Shown: piece after piece, positions 21,655 to 32,410 of the stretch
Layout of the letters: each line of letters opens with the position of its first letter
Position numbering within the stretch: the first letter of the stretch is position 1
Source: Triglochin maritima
Taxonomy: Eukaryota; Streptophyta; Magnoliopsida; Alismatales; Juncaginaceae
Assembly: GCA_963682175.1 (NCBI GenBank)
Contig: OY821771.1
Location: 37,468,201-37,532,200 of the forward strand
DNA length: 64,000 nt
Reading direction: 5' to 3'
Program-made: the position numbers and the translations under genes
Notes under the pieces: model-generated
The model's input: only the letters and a program-made list of their open reading frames with translations
The model's database searches: none
Told to the model about the DNA's origin: nothing

Positions 21655-22344
21655 GTGTTGGAGGACGGGAGGAGGACAGAGAGCTACTGATCAACCCACC
21701 ACAGGAGAATGCCTGTCTCCTGGGCTACAGGGACCGCTGATTGGCGGTCCCCAACCGCCGATTGGCGGTCTAAAAGGCGCACTTCGTGCGCTGCCTTAGA
21801 CCGCCCTAATCACCATTCCTTTTGCCTTCTTTTGACACCACTAGATCCATTCGTGATCTATTCTACTGGGGGGCACGAAGGAAAGAAGGTGACTCTCTCC
21901 TTGACACTCACAAATCAAAAAACGATTTTGCAATGCACACTCTTCTTCTTTTTTCTACTCACATACTCACTCTTTTCTCACACAATTTCGTGGCTCAACT
22001 TCTAATGCTTGATATATATTGGTGTTCTATTACAAATGGTGAATTCTAGTGCTTTATATAGGCACTTACATGACCCTACAACTTCCAAATATAAAGACTA
22101 CATAAACATGATCATTCAAGATCATTACACCCTCTACTTAAATTGCATACATAATTAGGACGAATATTACACAAAAAATGAAAAGACTCTTGTCTCTTCC
22201 ACTCCCTCAACCTTTTGTCTTCTCATGTGTTGACTCTTCACCCCCTTGATGAGTCATCAAGCAATAATGATGTGGCGGGTGACTAGGACGCCACATAGGG
22301 TCAAGTCGCCACCTAGGATTAAGTTCAATTCTTAATAACTTTTA
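21655..22344 (-). mobile_element. Inserted LTR-like segment within G1
   Basis: The G1 frame stops at gtgaag|tg (21653) and resumes in frame at cctcaaaccatcaagtc (about 22345), matching the G2 RT segment around the IKW motif and the GFLGLxGYY motif. The roughly 690 bp between is foreign. The minus strand has a TATA-like gcctatataaagc (fwd about 22053-22066), suggesting a minus-strand LTR. No clear TSD remains, and boundaries are good to a few bases. It includes a strong hairpin at 21764-21805. Confidence 0.6.
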
Positions 22345-24282
22345 CCTCAAACCATCAAGTCACTTAAGGGCTTTTTGGGGCTGGCTGGTTACTACAAAAA
22401 ATTTGTGAAGAATTATGGAGGAATTGCCAGACCCCTCACGTAGCTACTTAAGAAAAATTGCTTCCAGTGGAGCCCAACGGTTGAGAAATTTTTCCAAGAT
22501 CTCAAGGAAGCCATGGTTTCAGCCTCAGGGCTTGCCCTACCAGACTTTCTCAACCCTTTGTTGTGGAGTGTGATGCAAGTGGAGGGGGATGGGAGTTGTG
22601 TTAATGCAACAAGGAAAACCTATAGCATTTGTTAGCAAGGCCTTCAAGGGAAAACAAGTGATGATGAGCATTTATGAGAAGGAGACAGAGGCAGCCTTAT
22701 TTGCTATCCAGAAGTAGAAACCTTATTTGATGTGCCAACCTTTCACCCTTAGAACTGATCACCAAAGCTTGCAGCATCTAATGAAACAGAGGATCCACAC
22801 TTCAGCTCAACACAGATGGTTAGTGAAACTGATGGGGTATGACTTCAAAATGGAGTATAAATCAAGCCACCACAATCATGCAGTTGATGCCTTATTAAGG
22901 GTGGTGGACTCCCTAGAAGAACCTGAGGTACCCTCACTCCTGGTTGTATCCTTCTTGGTAGCTTCTATAAGGGCAAGGTCAGATTAATAGGGAACACCCC
23001 CTAAGTCAGAAGGTACTGCAAGAGTTGCATTTATCCCCCAGCTCTGGATATGATGGGTTTGATAAAACCTTACATAAGGTACGACAGAATTTTTCATGGA
23101 AATGGATGATTAAGGAAGTGAAAAGCTTCATTAGGGAGTGTGAAGTTTGCCAGCAGTGCAAATATGAGACCTTGGCTCCTACATGTCTCCTACAACCCCT
23201 CCCCATCCCTGAAGAAGTATGGACTGATATATCCATGGATTTTATTGAAGGGCTCCCTAACTCTCAAGGGTTCACTTGTATACTGGTGGTGGTAGACAGA
23301 TTCAGTAAATATTCACACTTCATCTCCTTAAAACACCCCTACACAACTGCAAAGGTAGCACTGAAGTTTGCTGAAGATGTGGTTAAGTTGCATGGAGTCC
23401 CAAAAAGTATCGTGAGTGATAGAGATCCTCTCTTCACTAGCACTTTTTGGCAAGAATTGTTCAAAATACAAGGAACCAAACTCAAGTTCAGTTCTACTTA
23501 CCATCCACAAACAGATGGGCAAACTGAGGTAGTCAATAGGAGCTTGGAAACCTACTTAAGATGTTTTTGTCACAATAAGTAGGAGAATTGGAAGGAGTGG
23601 TTGCCTTGGGCTGAATATTGGTATAATACTTCCAAGCATTCAACTATTCAGATGACCCCTTATGAGGCAGTATATGGAAGGCCTCCCCCCACTCTTTTAT
23701 CCTATGTTTCAGGCACTACCCAGGTTGAAGAGGTGGACAACTTTCTGAGATCTAAAGAACAAGTGCTAAAGGTTCTAAAAAAAAATTGGAAAGAGCCCAG
23801 AACAGGATGAAGGTACAAGCTAATAAGAAGAGAAGGGAGGAGTACCAGATGGGAGACTGGGTATATTTGAAACTTCAACCCTACATGCAACAAATAGTTA
23901 AGAGAAGTATATCACACAAGCTGGGTTTAAAATATTATGGACCCTATCAGATAACTGAGAAAATAGGAGCCACTGCCTACAAGCTAAAACTCCATCCTGG
24001 ATTTAAGATCCATAATGTGTTACATGTTTCTTAATGTAGAAGCACGAGGACCTACCAATGCAGCAAACCACATTGCCTATCCCTGAATTTCCTGAACAAC
24101 AATCTAAAATGATACTGGGTAGAAGGATCTACAAGAAAGGAGATAAAGCTGGGATCCAGGTCTTAGTGCAATGGTGGGGAGGACTGCTGGAGAACGCGAC
24201 TTGGGAGGATATGGAAGAATTGAAGAATAGATTCCCTGCATTAAACCTTGAGGACAAGGTTACTCTCAAGGGAGGGGGAAAT
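22345..24282 (+). pseudogene. G1 RNase H, integrase and chromodomain relic
   Basis: RNase H: FTLRTDHQSLQHLM, HRWLVKLMGYDF, and HNHAVDALLRV (DALSR in G2). Integrase: the HHCC-type finger ends CEVCQQCKYE; the catalytic core shows ISMDFIEGLPNSQG, IVSDRDPLFTS and YHPQTDGQTEVVNRSLE, so D, D and E are all visible. A TAG at about 23580 and frame breaks near 23790 and 24033 disrupt it. The C-terminal module QVLVQWWGGLLENATWED is a chromodomain. The frame ends just before the PPT. Confidence 0.85.
24268..24282 (+). other. G1 polypurine tract
   Basis: AAGGGAGGGGGAAAT immediately precedes the 3' LTR start TGTTAAC at 24283. Confidence 0.8.
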
Positions 24283-24868
24283 TGTTAACTTTAACTAACA
24301 AAACTACCCTTATGCGACTCAGATCCTTCCCATGCCCATTTACGCTGTGTCCAGGAGTCCAGAACTTAACTCATCTCGTGGACAACTCTGGACAGCCGTG
24401 GACAGACTTTGGACGATGGACAGATTTGGACGATCGTGGATAGTTCTGGACAGGATCCAATGGTCAAGATTAAAGCCACTTAAGGCAGGACCCTCGGGGG
24501 AGTTGATGGAGGCCGTTCAGTATTACTGTAGATCGTCTTCCATATCCGTGATATATTTTGGAGTTTTTCTGTTAAGACTATTTTTAGCCCAATTGACGTG
24601 GCATTTTCTGTTAGTTTGTTGTAACGAACTTTCCCTTGTTGGGATTTCATATAAATACCATCTAACGACCTCAATTCGGTCGTGTATTGTTTGTTGACGA
24701 AAATCTAGGGTTTTGAATTGGAGCCGACGAGAGCTCGAATCTCGAATCCTCTTCTCCATCACCATCCTTAGGGTTAGGCGACCCTTCCCCCAGTTACCAC
24801 GACGTACTATACTCGTCGTAAGGCTCACTCATTCCCTGCTATCGTCGGCGGAGATCCGGTGGGTAACA
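24283..24868 (+). repeat. G1 3' LTR (586 bp)
   Basis: It begins TGTTAACTTTAAC right after the PPT and ends GGTGGGTAACA. Its last ~196 bp match the 5' LTR remnant with only scattered differences. The right flank is TAAAC; the partner TSD was lost with the left end. It contains repeated gtggacagac/ttggacgatgg phrases at 24370-24445. Confidence 0.85.
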
Positions 24869-26210
24869 TAAACGGAGTGAATGGTGTTGGGGAACCTCAA
24901 AGGAGGAGGAGGCGATGATGGGTGTTTGACGGAGGTAGGAGAGGTGTCGTTCAGATGGCAGATTAGACTAGGAGGGAGCCAGCGGTGGGGGTCGGGTAGG
25001 GTTATTTGATTGTTAGGGTTTAGGACAAAAAAAGAAGATAGAGAGAAGTATTACTTGTGGTTTTAAAATTCTAATTTGAATAAGTTTGCAATGAAATAAG
25101 ATGAGAGAATGGTGGTTTGAAATAAATTGTGGTGCATGTATCAAGGAAACCTAACATTGGTATTAGAGTTTTTTTGTGTGCATGGGGTAATGATTTGAAG
25201 AAAAAAAATAGTAATAGGGGTTGGGGGGCTAAATGCAATGATTTAGTGAAAAAAACTATTGACCTACATCAGTACATCATGCAAAATCTTTTTGCATTAT
25301 GCCATGACACATTTGAATTCCGATGTCTAATCATCCTTACAAACTTCAGTACTTTGTCCAGCCACAGGTAGAGTACCACATAAGCTATTCTAAGACCACC
25401 CTTAACGGTTGGGCGCCCGACCAGGCTCTCCTTAATGGGGGGGGGGGGGGGGGGGGGTGGCTCCAGACAGGATTCGGTGGGGGTCACATGCCCCCTCCCC
25501 CATTGGCCTAATTTTTTATTAAATGAATGTAGATGAAAGAAAATATTGAATTCATACGTAGGTCTAAACATTGTTAAGAGGAAAGTTTTTAGTTGTTTGA
25601 GGATTTTGGGCAAATACGACGTGACAGAAAGAGAAGTTGTGACGTGATAGAGAGAGAATCTGATGTGGAAGTTGTGTCTGGGGTGGCATGGGCATCACTA
25701 TTAGTGCTCTAAAGACGATAACCCTAGTTTACACGAATTACACCAATGGGTAGTTTCATATTGTTTAGGAAGCTAATAAATACAACCACCCAAGGGGTTG
25801 GCGAAAGTATTTGACATCCCCAACCAATCAATGATCAAATGATCAGAGAGGATTAGGAAGGAATCAAAAATTTGAGATGGAAAGGATACAATACACAATT
25901 ACACAAGATGTACACATGACTAATTGCTCGTCTGAATCAAATCATAGCAAAGCAACATTGTGACATTAGGGAAGTAACCTCCATAGAAGCAACCAATTCA
26001 AAGAGAGAGGAGGGTGACAACGGTGTAACCAATAATTGTTTTATCCCATTATAAACACAGGTGTATGGACAGATAAATTAGCAAACTGCACACAAGCATT
26101 TTATTTTCAAGTCCAACACTCTTCAATACGGCTTATAGCCATTTCATATATATGCGATAAATAATGAGTCATTGTTGGCATCTTTGTTGGGGACGAACAT
26201 TGATCTCTTG
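24869..26210. other. Intergenic DNA with poly-G tract
   Basis: A 21-G run lies at 25437-25457. 25390-25710 looks like a small DNA element (ccacccttaacggttgggcgccc on the left, gggcatcactattagtgctct on the right), but TIR and TSD are not convincing. The rest is AT-rich 3' flank of the HPPD gene. Confidence 0.35.
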
Positions 26211-28967
26211 CTACTGCTGTTTGGCTTCCCAGGTTTTCTCGTATTCCTCGATTGACTTGAACAGCTCTGAGAAATTCCCCTTCCCGAACCCTCCACAACC
26301 TCCTTTTTGATAGACTTCTCCTCCTTTCTTCACCATGCAACCTATCCTCTGGATTATCTCAATGAAAATCGTCGGCCTGCAATTGTAAAGACGACTACCT
26401 GTTAGAATTGGTGGATGCAAAAAAAAAAAACTTTATGGCCACCTGACCTGAGCAGAAAAATTTAGTGATGCTGAAAAGTGAAAAAAAAAATGGCAGTGTA
26501 AATTACAAATGTTGTCTATGCTAGAATTGGTTCAACACTTCCAACACTTTGAAAATGTTCATTGTGCATGAAAGGGACCTTCCACATGTTCTTTTCAACT
26601 AACAAGATACAGCAATATTTATTGCCTCAACAGGATGGTCCAATAAATGAAAAATAAACCAGGATGGTCCACTCTGCCAAGGAAATGTATTTCTTTTTCC
26701 ACATGTTTAGGATGGTATAATTAATAAATGAAGCAAGTTAAAATCATCTTCTTCAGATTCATTCTCTCTTCGAAGTGCTCTCCACTTCAATCAAATAGCT
26801 ATTTCTTGTAGTTATAAATCTAAAATTTCAACTCCCAATGAACAGGTCTAAACCACGAATTCTTTACAGAACACATAAATATCTATATTCTCAAGTCTCA
26901 ACTTGTAGATGCCACATGAAACCATTTTTGATAGTCCCAACAGCACACTTTTGAATGGTTCAAACACACTGTAAGCAGTGATAACCAGGAAATTAGCAGC
27001 ATTGTTACCTGTCCCCAACAGGTTTGGTAAAAATCTGGAGCAGCACACCTTGATCATCCCTGTCAACAAGGATGCCAAGTTCCTCACAAGCCACAATCTG
27101 CTCCTCGGTCAAAACATCCCCAACTCTCTTTCTCAAGTTCCTGTAATATGTTGGAGGCGGGGCTGGCATAAAATCAAAGCCACCTGTTGCTGATCGTTGA
27201 CGCATTCCCCTGATGGTTGCAATCGCATCATCGGTTGCCAAAGCCAGATGCTGCACCCCTGCTCCAAAGTTATGGTCCAAATATGTTTGTATTTGACTTC
27301 TTCGTTTTCCAGAAACCGGCTCATTAAGTGGAAGCAGGACGGTCTCCTCGTTGTTTGCCAACACCACCGAGTTCAATCCACTCTCTGCCGTGCCAACTGT
27401 TGGGAAAAATATATAACTCTTTATACATTCCAGATATTCAATTATGAAAGCCTAAGTTTCTGGTTTGATATTTCAATCCAAATGGTTCATTTGCAGGCAA
27501 ATGTAGAAGAGTTGATTTCCCTTGAACAAACATGAGTTCTACTAATCGACTCCGGTTTGAGTTAGAACTTAGAATTCAAAAAAAATTAAAAATGCTAGTA
27601 AACTTACAAAGAAAATGCTCCTATATTTAAAAAACTATGGAATATTTGAGCTAAAAGACAAACTTAAGAAAATAATTATAAATACGTTTCTACTTATTTC
27701 TGTCATCTGCACGTCACACAAGAGGCTACATTCCTAAAGGAACTTTATCTGCAATTTTCTAATTTCCTCACTTAAGTTTCCATCCAAAGCAAAATAACAA
27801 CATTTATACCAGTTTTCTCTCCATTTGTCTTCTACTTTCTTTCCATCCTGAATCAGCTACCCGAAGTCCCAAACACAATACAATCAAGCAATATTACACA
27901 TGTTACACAAGAAAGAACCAAAAAAACCTACTTTTTTACAGGGGATTTTGTCTCCATTTCTTTTCTATCCAAAAATCAGTTGCAGTGTCTCATGATAGCT
28001 CACTATTGGGTAGTTGTGCTGAGCAAGTGTCATTGAAATATGTGATTGTAAGATTTGTCTATTTACTAGGTTCGCGCCCAATCCTTCCTCACAATCCACG
28101 AATTTGTGTGAAAATAAATCTGGCAACTTCGATCCTATACAACCAAAATCCATCCCTAAAAAATCACAAATTCTCTCTCCACAACCTCCTCCTACACAAA
28201 AAGCAAACACAACATCTCCTCCACAAAGCATTGTTACTTAGTAATTAGTATAATAATAATAATAATACCAAAAGGAATCACAAACAGATTCATTAATTAT
28301 GTTAGTTAAAGAGTTACTTACCATCATCGGAAGTAAACTCGGCAAAGTCATGGAATCCGGTGAACCTCCTAACGTACTCCACCACCGGCCCCAAACAGTC
28401 GACATTCCCAACGGCATGATCCAACCTCTTAATCCCCAACTCCTCCCCACCCCCTTCCACCTCCTCGAACCCAGGCAAGAACCCCCTCCTCCCCTCCACC
28501 CCACTCACATACCTCAGCACCACATCCCCGTACAACTCCACCTCCGCGACCACCACCCCGTCCCCGACCTCCTCCGGCTCCATCGCCTTCCTCGCCCCAT
28601 TCTCAACACTCCTCCTAAACGCCTCTCTGGCGTCTCCGACTTGGAGAGCCACAGCGCGGACGGCGAGGCCGTGGAGGTTGGTGAAGGCGAGGCGAGGGGA
28701 GGGGAGCGGGGAGTAGGGGGCGGAGAAGAGGAGGCGGAGGTGGGAGGAGGAGAGGAGGTAGGAGGCGTGGGTGGAGTTGCCAGTGGAGAGGTCGGAGATG
28801 GCCGTGAGTGGGAGGCCGAGGCCGTGGGAGAAGCGGCGGGCGGTGTTGGTGGCGTCGGCGCACCAGAACTCAACGTGGTGGAAGGAGTGGACTGGGAAGT
28901 GGTCCGACCGGGGGTTGGACCGGACGAAGTTGGAGTGGCCGACGAGCTTGAAGGAAGAAGATACCAT
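26211..28967 (-). CDS. HPD: 4-hydroxyphenylpyruvate dioxygenase (HPPD)
   Basis: A non-haem Fe(II) dioxygenase converting 4-hydroxyphenylpyruvate to homogentisate, used in tyrosine breakdown and as precursor of plastoquinone and tocopherols. Exons on the minus strand: 28967-28322, 27396-27009, 26376-26211; both introns are GT/AG and phases join exactly (1200 bp, 399 aa). Conserved stretches: GFKLVG-like start SSFKLVGHSNFVR, FHHVEFWCADATN, THASYLL, YGDVVLRYVS, GAGVQHLAL, ELGILVDRDDQGVLLQIFTK, IFIEIIQR, GGCGGFGKGNFSELFKSIEE. The iron ligands are read as H184 (LDHAVGN), H265 (VQHLA) and E351 (FIEII), with spacings 81 and 86 as in other plant HPPDs. It is shorter than Arabidopsis HPPD (about 445 aa) mainly by missing N-terminal and loop residues in exon 1. 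Exon 1 is very GC-rich, the others not. A TATATATA stretch lies about 35 bp upstream of the ATG; a MULE begins about 210 bp upstream. Confidence 0.95.
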
Positions 28968-29307
28968 TTTCGGGTGGGAGTCGGAATGTGTTTCTTTCTT
29001 ATATATATACCATTTTCAGTTTGTGTTTGTGGTCCAGTTGGAGTTGGAGTTGGAGTTGGAGATGTCGTCACGGATGTGGTTTGGTTTGGTTGGGAACTTG
29101 GGGAGTTGGGAGGGAGAGTGATTTTACTTTTTTTTGTTATTACTCTCGCTTTAAAAATACTTAATTGTTGTTCATCGTTGATAAAATACCTAAATTGACT
29201 GTACAAATTATCATTTTGTCATTCTACAATTTATACTTACATAACTATTCATTTCACTTTCTTAATACAACTATTTCTTCATATTACTCTTACATTCACC
29301 AGAAAGA

Positions 29308-30751
29308 ATGTCTCGAAGGCCGGGAAAAGAACCAACAGACACCCCGGATTACTCGAATATTATAAAATGTCTTGTTTAGTTTTTTTTTAAATTGGGTCGG
29401 ACGTTCGCGGGCTCCTTCAGACGCCCTTTTTTTGAATTTTTTTAAAATTATTTAAATTGATTATAAATTGTGATAATTGCTAAAAAATGATTATTAAGTT
29501 AATAATTAATTAAAATTAGTTTAGTAAATCCATTATTGATTATAATTTGTGATAATTGCTAAATAAATTGGTTATTAAGTTAATAATTAGTTAAATTATT
29601 TTAGTAAATCCATTAACAAAATTTTGTTTTTAAAATTGAATTAATAGTCATCGGGTTACCGTGGAGGTAAAGGGAAATCAATTCCCTTACGCGTTGTACG
29701 TAGTTTAGCAGATGAGTCAGGTCCTCGTCATCCACGTAGACGAGGTATTTCTGCTTCAGTTAGGAGAGGGAGAGATATTTTACGTCGTCGTCTCACACCT
29801 GAGGATTTTTTTCGATGACGAGGATGATTCAGATGAGGTGAGGAGTCACGACGAGAGTGACGATGGGGGCCGGTATGGCTTGGAGCCACAGAAGGAGGTG
29901 ATACAGCAGTATGATCGAGGACAGGGGCGACATTGTAGTACTTCGGCTGAGTGGGTCGTTAGGAAGGGTCGAGGTGGTCAGTTTGTGACCGGTGATTCGA
30001 GTTCGTACACTGCAGACGCCCAAACTGAGAAGAAGAGGGGTGAGGACAATTTTGGATCGTAACGGATATGATGCACGATGATCCTCTAGATGGCAGCGTC
30101 ATTCCGAGTTTCGGAGGCCACATCGTCAGGTGCATCTGGGAGGGCGACGATCGGAAGGTTCTGAAGTGCCATAATCGGCACAGAATCTGTATTACATTGC
30201 AGGCTTGGCGTTCAGTGATGACTGATGATATGACGACGATTATTACTGATAGCGGATTTGGTCACTTGTCGTACAACATGTTCTCCTGCCTTGACATGCC
30301 GTTCATTTCGGCATTCGTGGAGCGGTGGCAGCCTGACACCAACATTTTCCACTTGCCATTCGGAAAGATGACGATCATGTTGCATGACGTCTTCCAGATT
30401 CTGCACATTCCTGTTGAGGGTCGTATGGTCAGTGCGCAGACGCCGACGTTTGAGCTGAAGTTTTTTGTATCAGAGTTGCTCGGGGTTAGCCTCGAGGGTC
30501 TTGGGCAGGATAACTCATTTTGGAGTGGCGGTGGTGTTAGCATCGATGTTGTGGACGATTGTTGCAGACGGGGACGATCACCACGGACTGAGGATACGCA
30601 GATGACTGCCTACCTCTTCTTACTGCTAGGTTGTGTCTTGTTTGTCGACAAGAGTGGTTGCAAAGTCAGACCACGTGACCTATTGGAGGCGAGGGAGCCA
30701 AATACCATTGGTCAGTACTCATGGGGGTTGACGATGTTCCACCCTATGTAG
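29308..30751 (+). pseudogene. Plant mobile domain (PMD) protein of MULE-1
   Basis: Exon 1 starts at ATG 29308 (MSRRPGKEPTDTPD). Its donor, gGTAAAA in MULE-2, is ATAAAA here. After the intron comes an Arg-rich segment (about 29650-29815), a D/E-rich segment in a shifted frame (29818-30061), and the PMD core 30068-30751: VIPSFGGHIVRCIWEGDDRK, LPFGKMTIMLHDVFQILHIP and YLFLLLGCVLFVDKSGCKV. At least two frameshifts (near 29815 and 30062) and the lost donor make it non-functional. PMD proteins of host origin act in nuclear silencing; here the copy belongs to the transposon. Confidence 0.75.
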
Positions 30752-32276
30752 TTTGTCAAATTTCGACGTCTCAAATCTTCAAGAAAGTTCTGAATATTCG
30801 TCAGGTGCATTTCAATAGCCGAGTTCACGCGGTCGAAAAGAGTGTCTAGAGCGGCAGTCGATGTAATGATCCACTCTTTCAGAGCCGAATGTGCACTTTC
30901 CACCCTACAGTTCATAGTGTTGCCAAAATGAATGACTTTATTCGTCCAATTCAACACAAACTTTTCTTTATGCACCAACCACGTGTCTTCCACATACTCC
31001 GTGAGCACTGGCCAGGACTTGAAAGAATCTTTCAGATTACGGACTGCTCTATCATAATCCGGCTGTGAATCAGAAATCATAACTCTCCTCCACTTTCCAT
31101 GCCTAAACATTTCTGCAGAATTCTTGTTCTTGCCGAAAACGTGGTATGCGTAGTTATACACGTTTTTGTTGATATGTCAGGTGCAAAGTAAATGAGCAGA
31201 CTCAGGAAAAACCTATGCCACTGGTCGCATCAGACTCAACTGCCGGTCCGTTATTATTGCAATCGAGCTAACAGTATCCAATAACAGATCTCGCAACCTC
31301 TCCAACACCCACCGATAACTAGACTCGGTCTCATCCTTCAAAATCGCATATCCGACGAGAAAATTCATGTTTGTTGGAGTAACCTCAACCATCTCAAACA
31401 AATGCATCTTGTACTTGTTCGTCTTATACGTCGAATCCATCCAGATTACGAAAGGATATGTACGCAACAACTGAATTGACGTCGAATGTGTCAAAAATGC
31501 GTGAGTGAGGACATTAGTTTCTTTATCTGCCATAATCCAATTTAAGTAATGATATTGCACTGCCTAACTCAGAAACTGCTGAGCGAGATTCCTGTTTTCA
31601 GATTTCATCCTCCTCATGTACTCTCTAAAGTTGTAAATGTGTCTTTGATTGAGATTATCTTCCGGGAATTTCTCCTTTACTGTCAACAAAATGTTACGTG
31701 GTCTTGCTTGTGCCTCAGTCATATCACGAACAATTTGCTTGGCCCCAGAACTAAGTCTGATGACATGTCGGTGACCTTCTGAATAAACTGCAAGTGTGTG
31801 GTTGTGTTGCCCATGTGTGCTATTAGAAACAACGACTCAGCCATCACGATCACGCCGCTCGACTACTTTTACCAAAAAACGACAACCGCAACCTTTTCTT
31901 TTTTTGTTTCTTTCGTAGTGCAATACTCGTATCACGAGAACTCGTTTCATGTTTGCGATAACATCTCAGGTAACAATCCGTCTGGTTATCTACTTTGATT
32001 TGTATGATGATATAACCAAAAAAAATCGGCTCATATGGCAACTTGTTTTGCCCATTTACAAGTTTCCTCGATTGTTGTAAATATTTGTTTACTATCAAAA
32101 AACTCACTGTAATCTACTACATCACCACTGAAATCTTGCAACGGAACCTGAAAAAAATTAATTTAACAGAAAATTCAAAAAACTTAAAATAAAAAAGGGC
32201 GTCTTAGCCAAACGCCCGAGACGGGAAAAAAATTCGTCTCTGTTACATCACCGGATTCAGGTGCTTCGCCAGACAT
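30712..32276 (-). pseudogene. FAR1-type MULE transposase of MULE-1
   Basis: On the minus strand from ATG 32276 (MSGEAPESGD) through a degraded FAR1-like region (about 32110-31600) to the MULE transposase core: WIMADKETNVLTHAFLTH, PFVIWMDSTYKTNKYKMHLF with the first catalytic Asp in the MDSTYKTN motif, NMNFLVGYAIL, then AIITDRQLSLM with the second Asp. Two in-frame stops follow: TAG after SLMRPVA and TGA replacing the Trp of the CTWH-type motif (LLCT*HINKN). The C-terminal segment 31161-30712 stays open and keeps NCRVESAHSALKEW. The FAR1 part has many stops, so it is older or less constrained. Confidence 0.8.
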
Positions 32277-32410
32277 TTTCGGGGTGTTGGTACTTGGAAT
32301 GTGAGTAAAACTGAGTCACAAACCTTATTTAAAGACTCAGGACGAAATGAGTATTAAATGATTTGTTAAAGGCAAAAATGTAAGTGTTGGGGCGATTTAA
32401 GTAATTTTCC

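Larger units (their letters stand above)
17113..24868 (+). mobile_element. Ty3/Gypsy chromovirus G1, degenerate, with nested inserts
   Basis: Order on the plus strand: 5' LTR remnant (17113-17309), PBS, gag, protease, RT, RNase H, integrase, chromodomain, PPT, 3' LTR (24283-24868). Domain order and an integrase followed by a chromodomain place it among chromoviruses; sequence motifs match G2 at 57282-62701 throughout. It is broken by stops, frameshifts, a solo LTR at 19444-21475 and a second insert at about 21655-22344. Removing both leaves about 5.0 kb, near the G2 length. The 5' LTR keeps only its last ~197 bp and joins the truncated Copia at a short shared gagctcaatt-like sequence, so the left TSD is lost. 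Confidence 0.85.
29180..32410. mobile_element. Mutator-like element with plant mobile domain gene (MULE-1)
   Basis: Two convergent genes lie between imperfect terminal inverted repeats. The left end starts GATAAAATACCTAAATTG; the right end, reverse-complemented, starts GGAAAATTACTTAAATCG. The plus-strand gene carries a plant mobile domain (PMD), the minus-strand gene a FAR1/MULE transposase; their 3' ends overlap at about 30712-30751. Subterminal cagacgccc/gggcgtct motifs occur near both ends and recur in MULE-2. No 9-bp TSD could be matched, so the ends may be off by some bases. Both genes are broken. PMD domains are known from MULEs and other plant transposons, so the pairing is expected; its position 5' of HPPD is the notable point. 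Confidence 0.75.

Noticed and set aside
25390..25710. MITE around the poly-G tract
   Set aside because: The candidate ends do not pair well and no TSD could be matched.
28299..29198. Long plus-strand frame (299 aa) opposite HPPD exon 1
   Set aside because: Gly/Glu/Val-rich translation caused by the GC-rich antisense of HPPD exon 1; no start context or domain.
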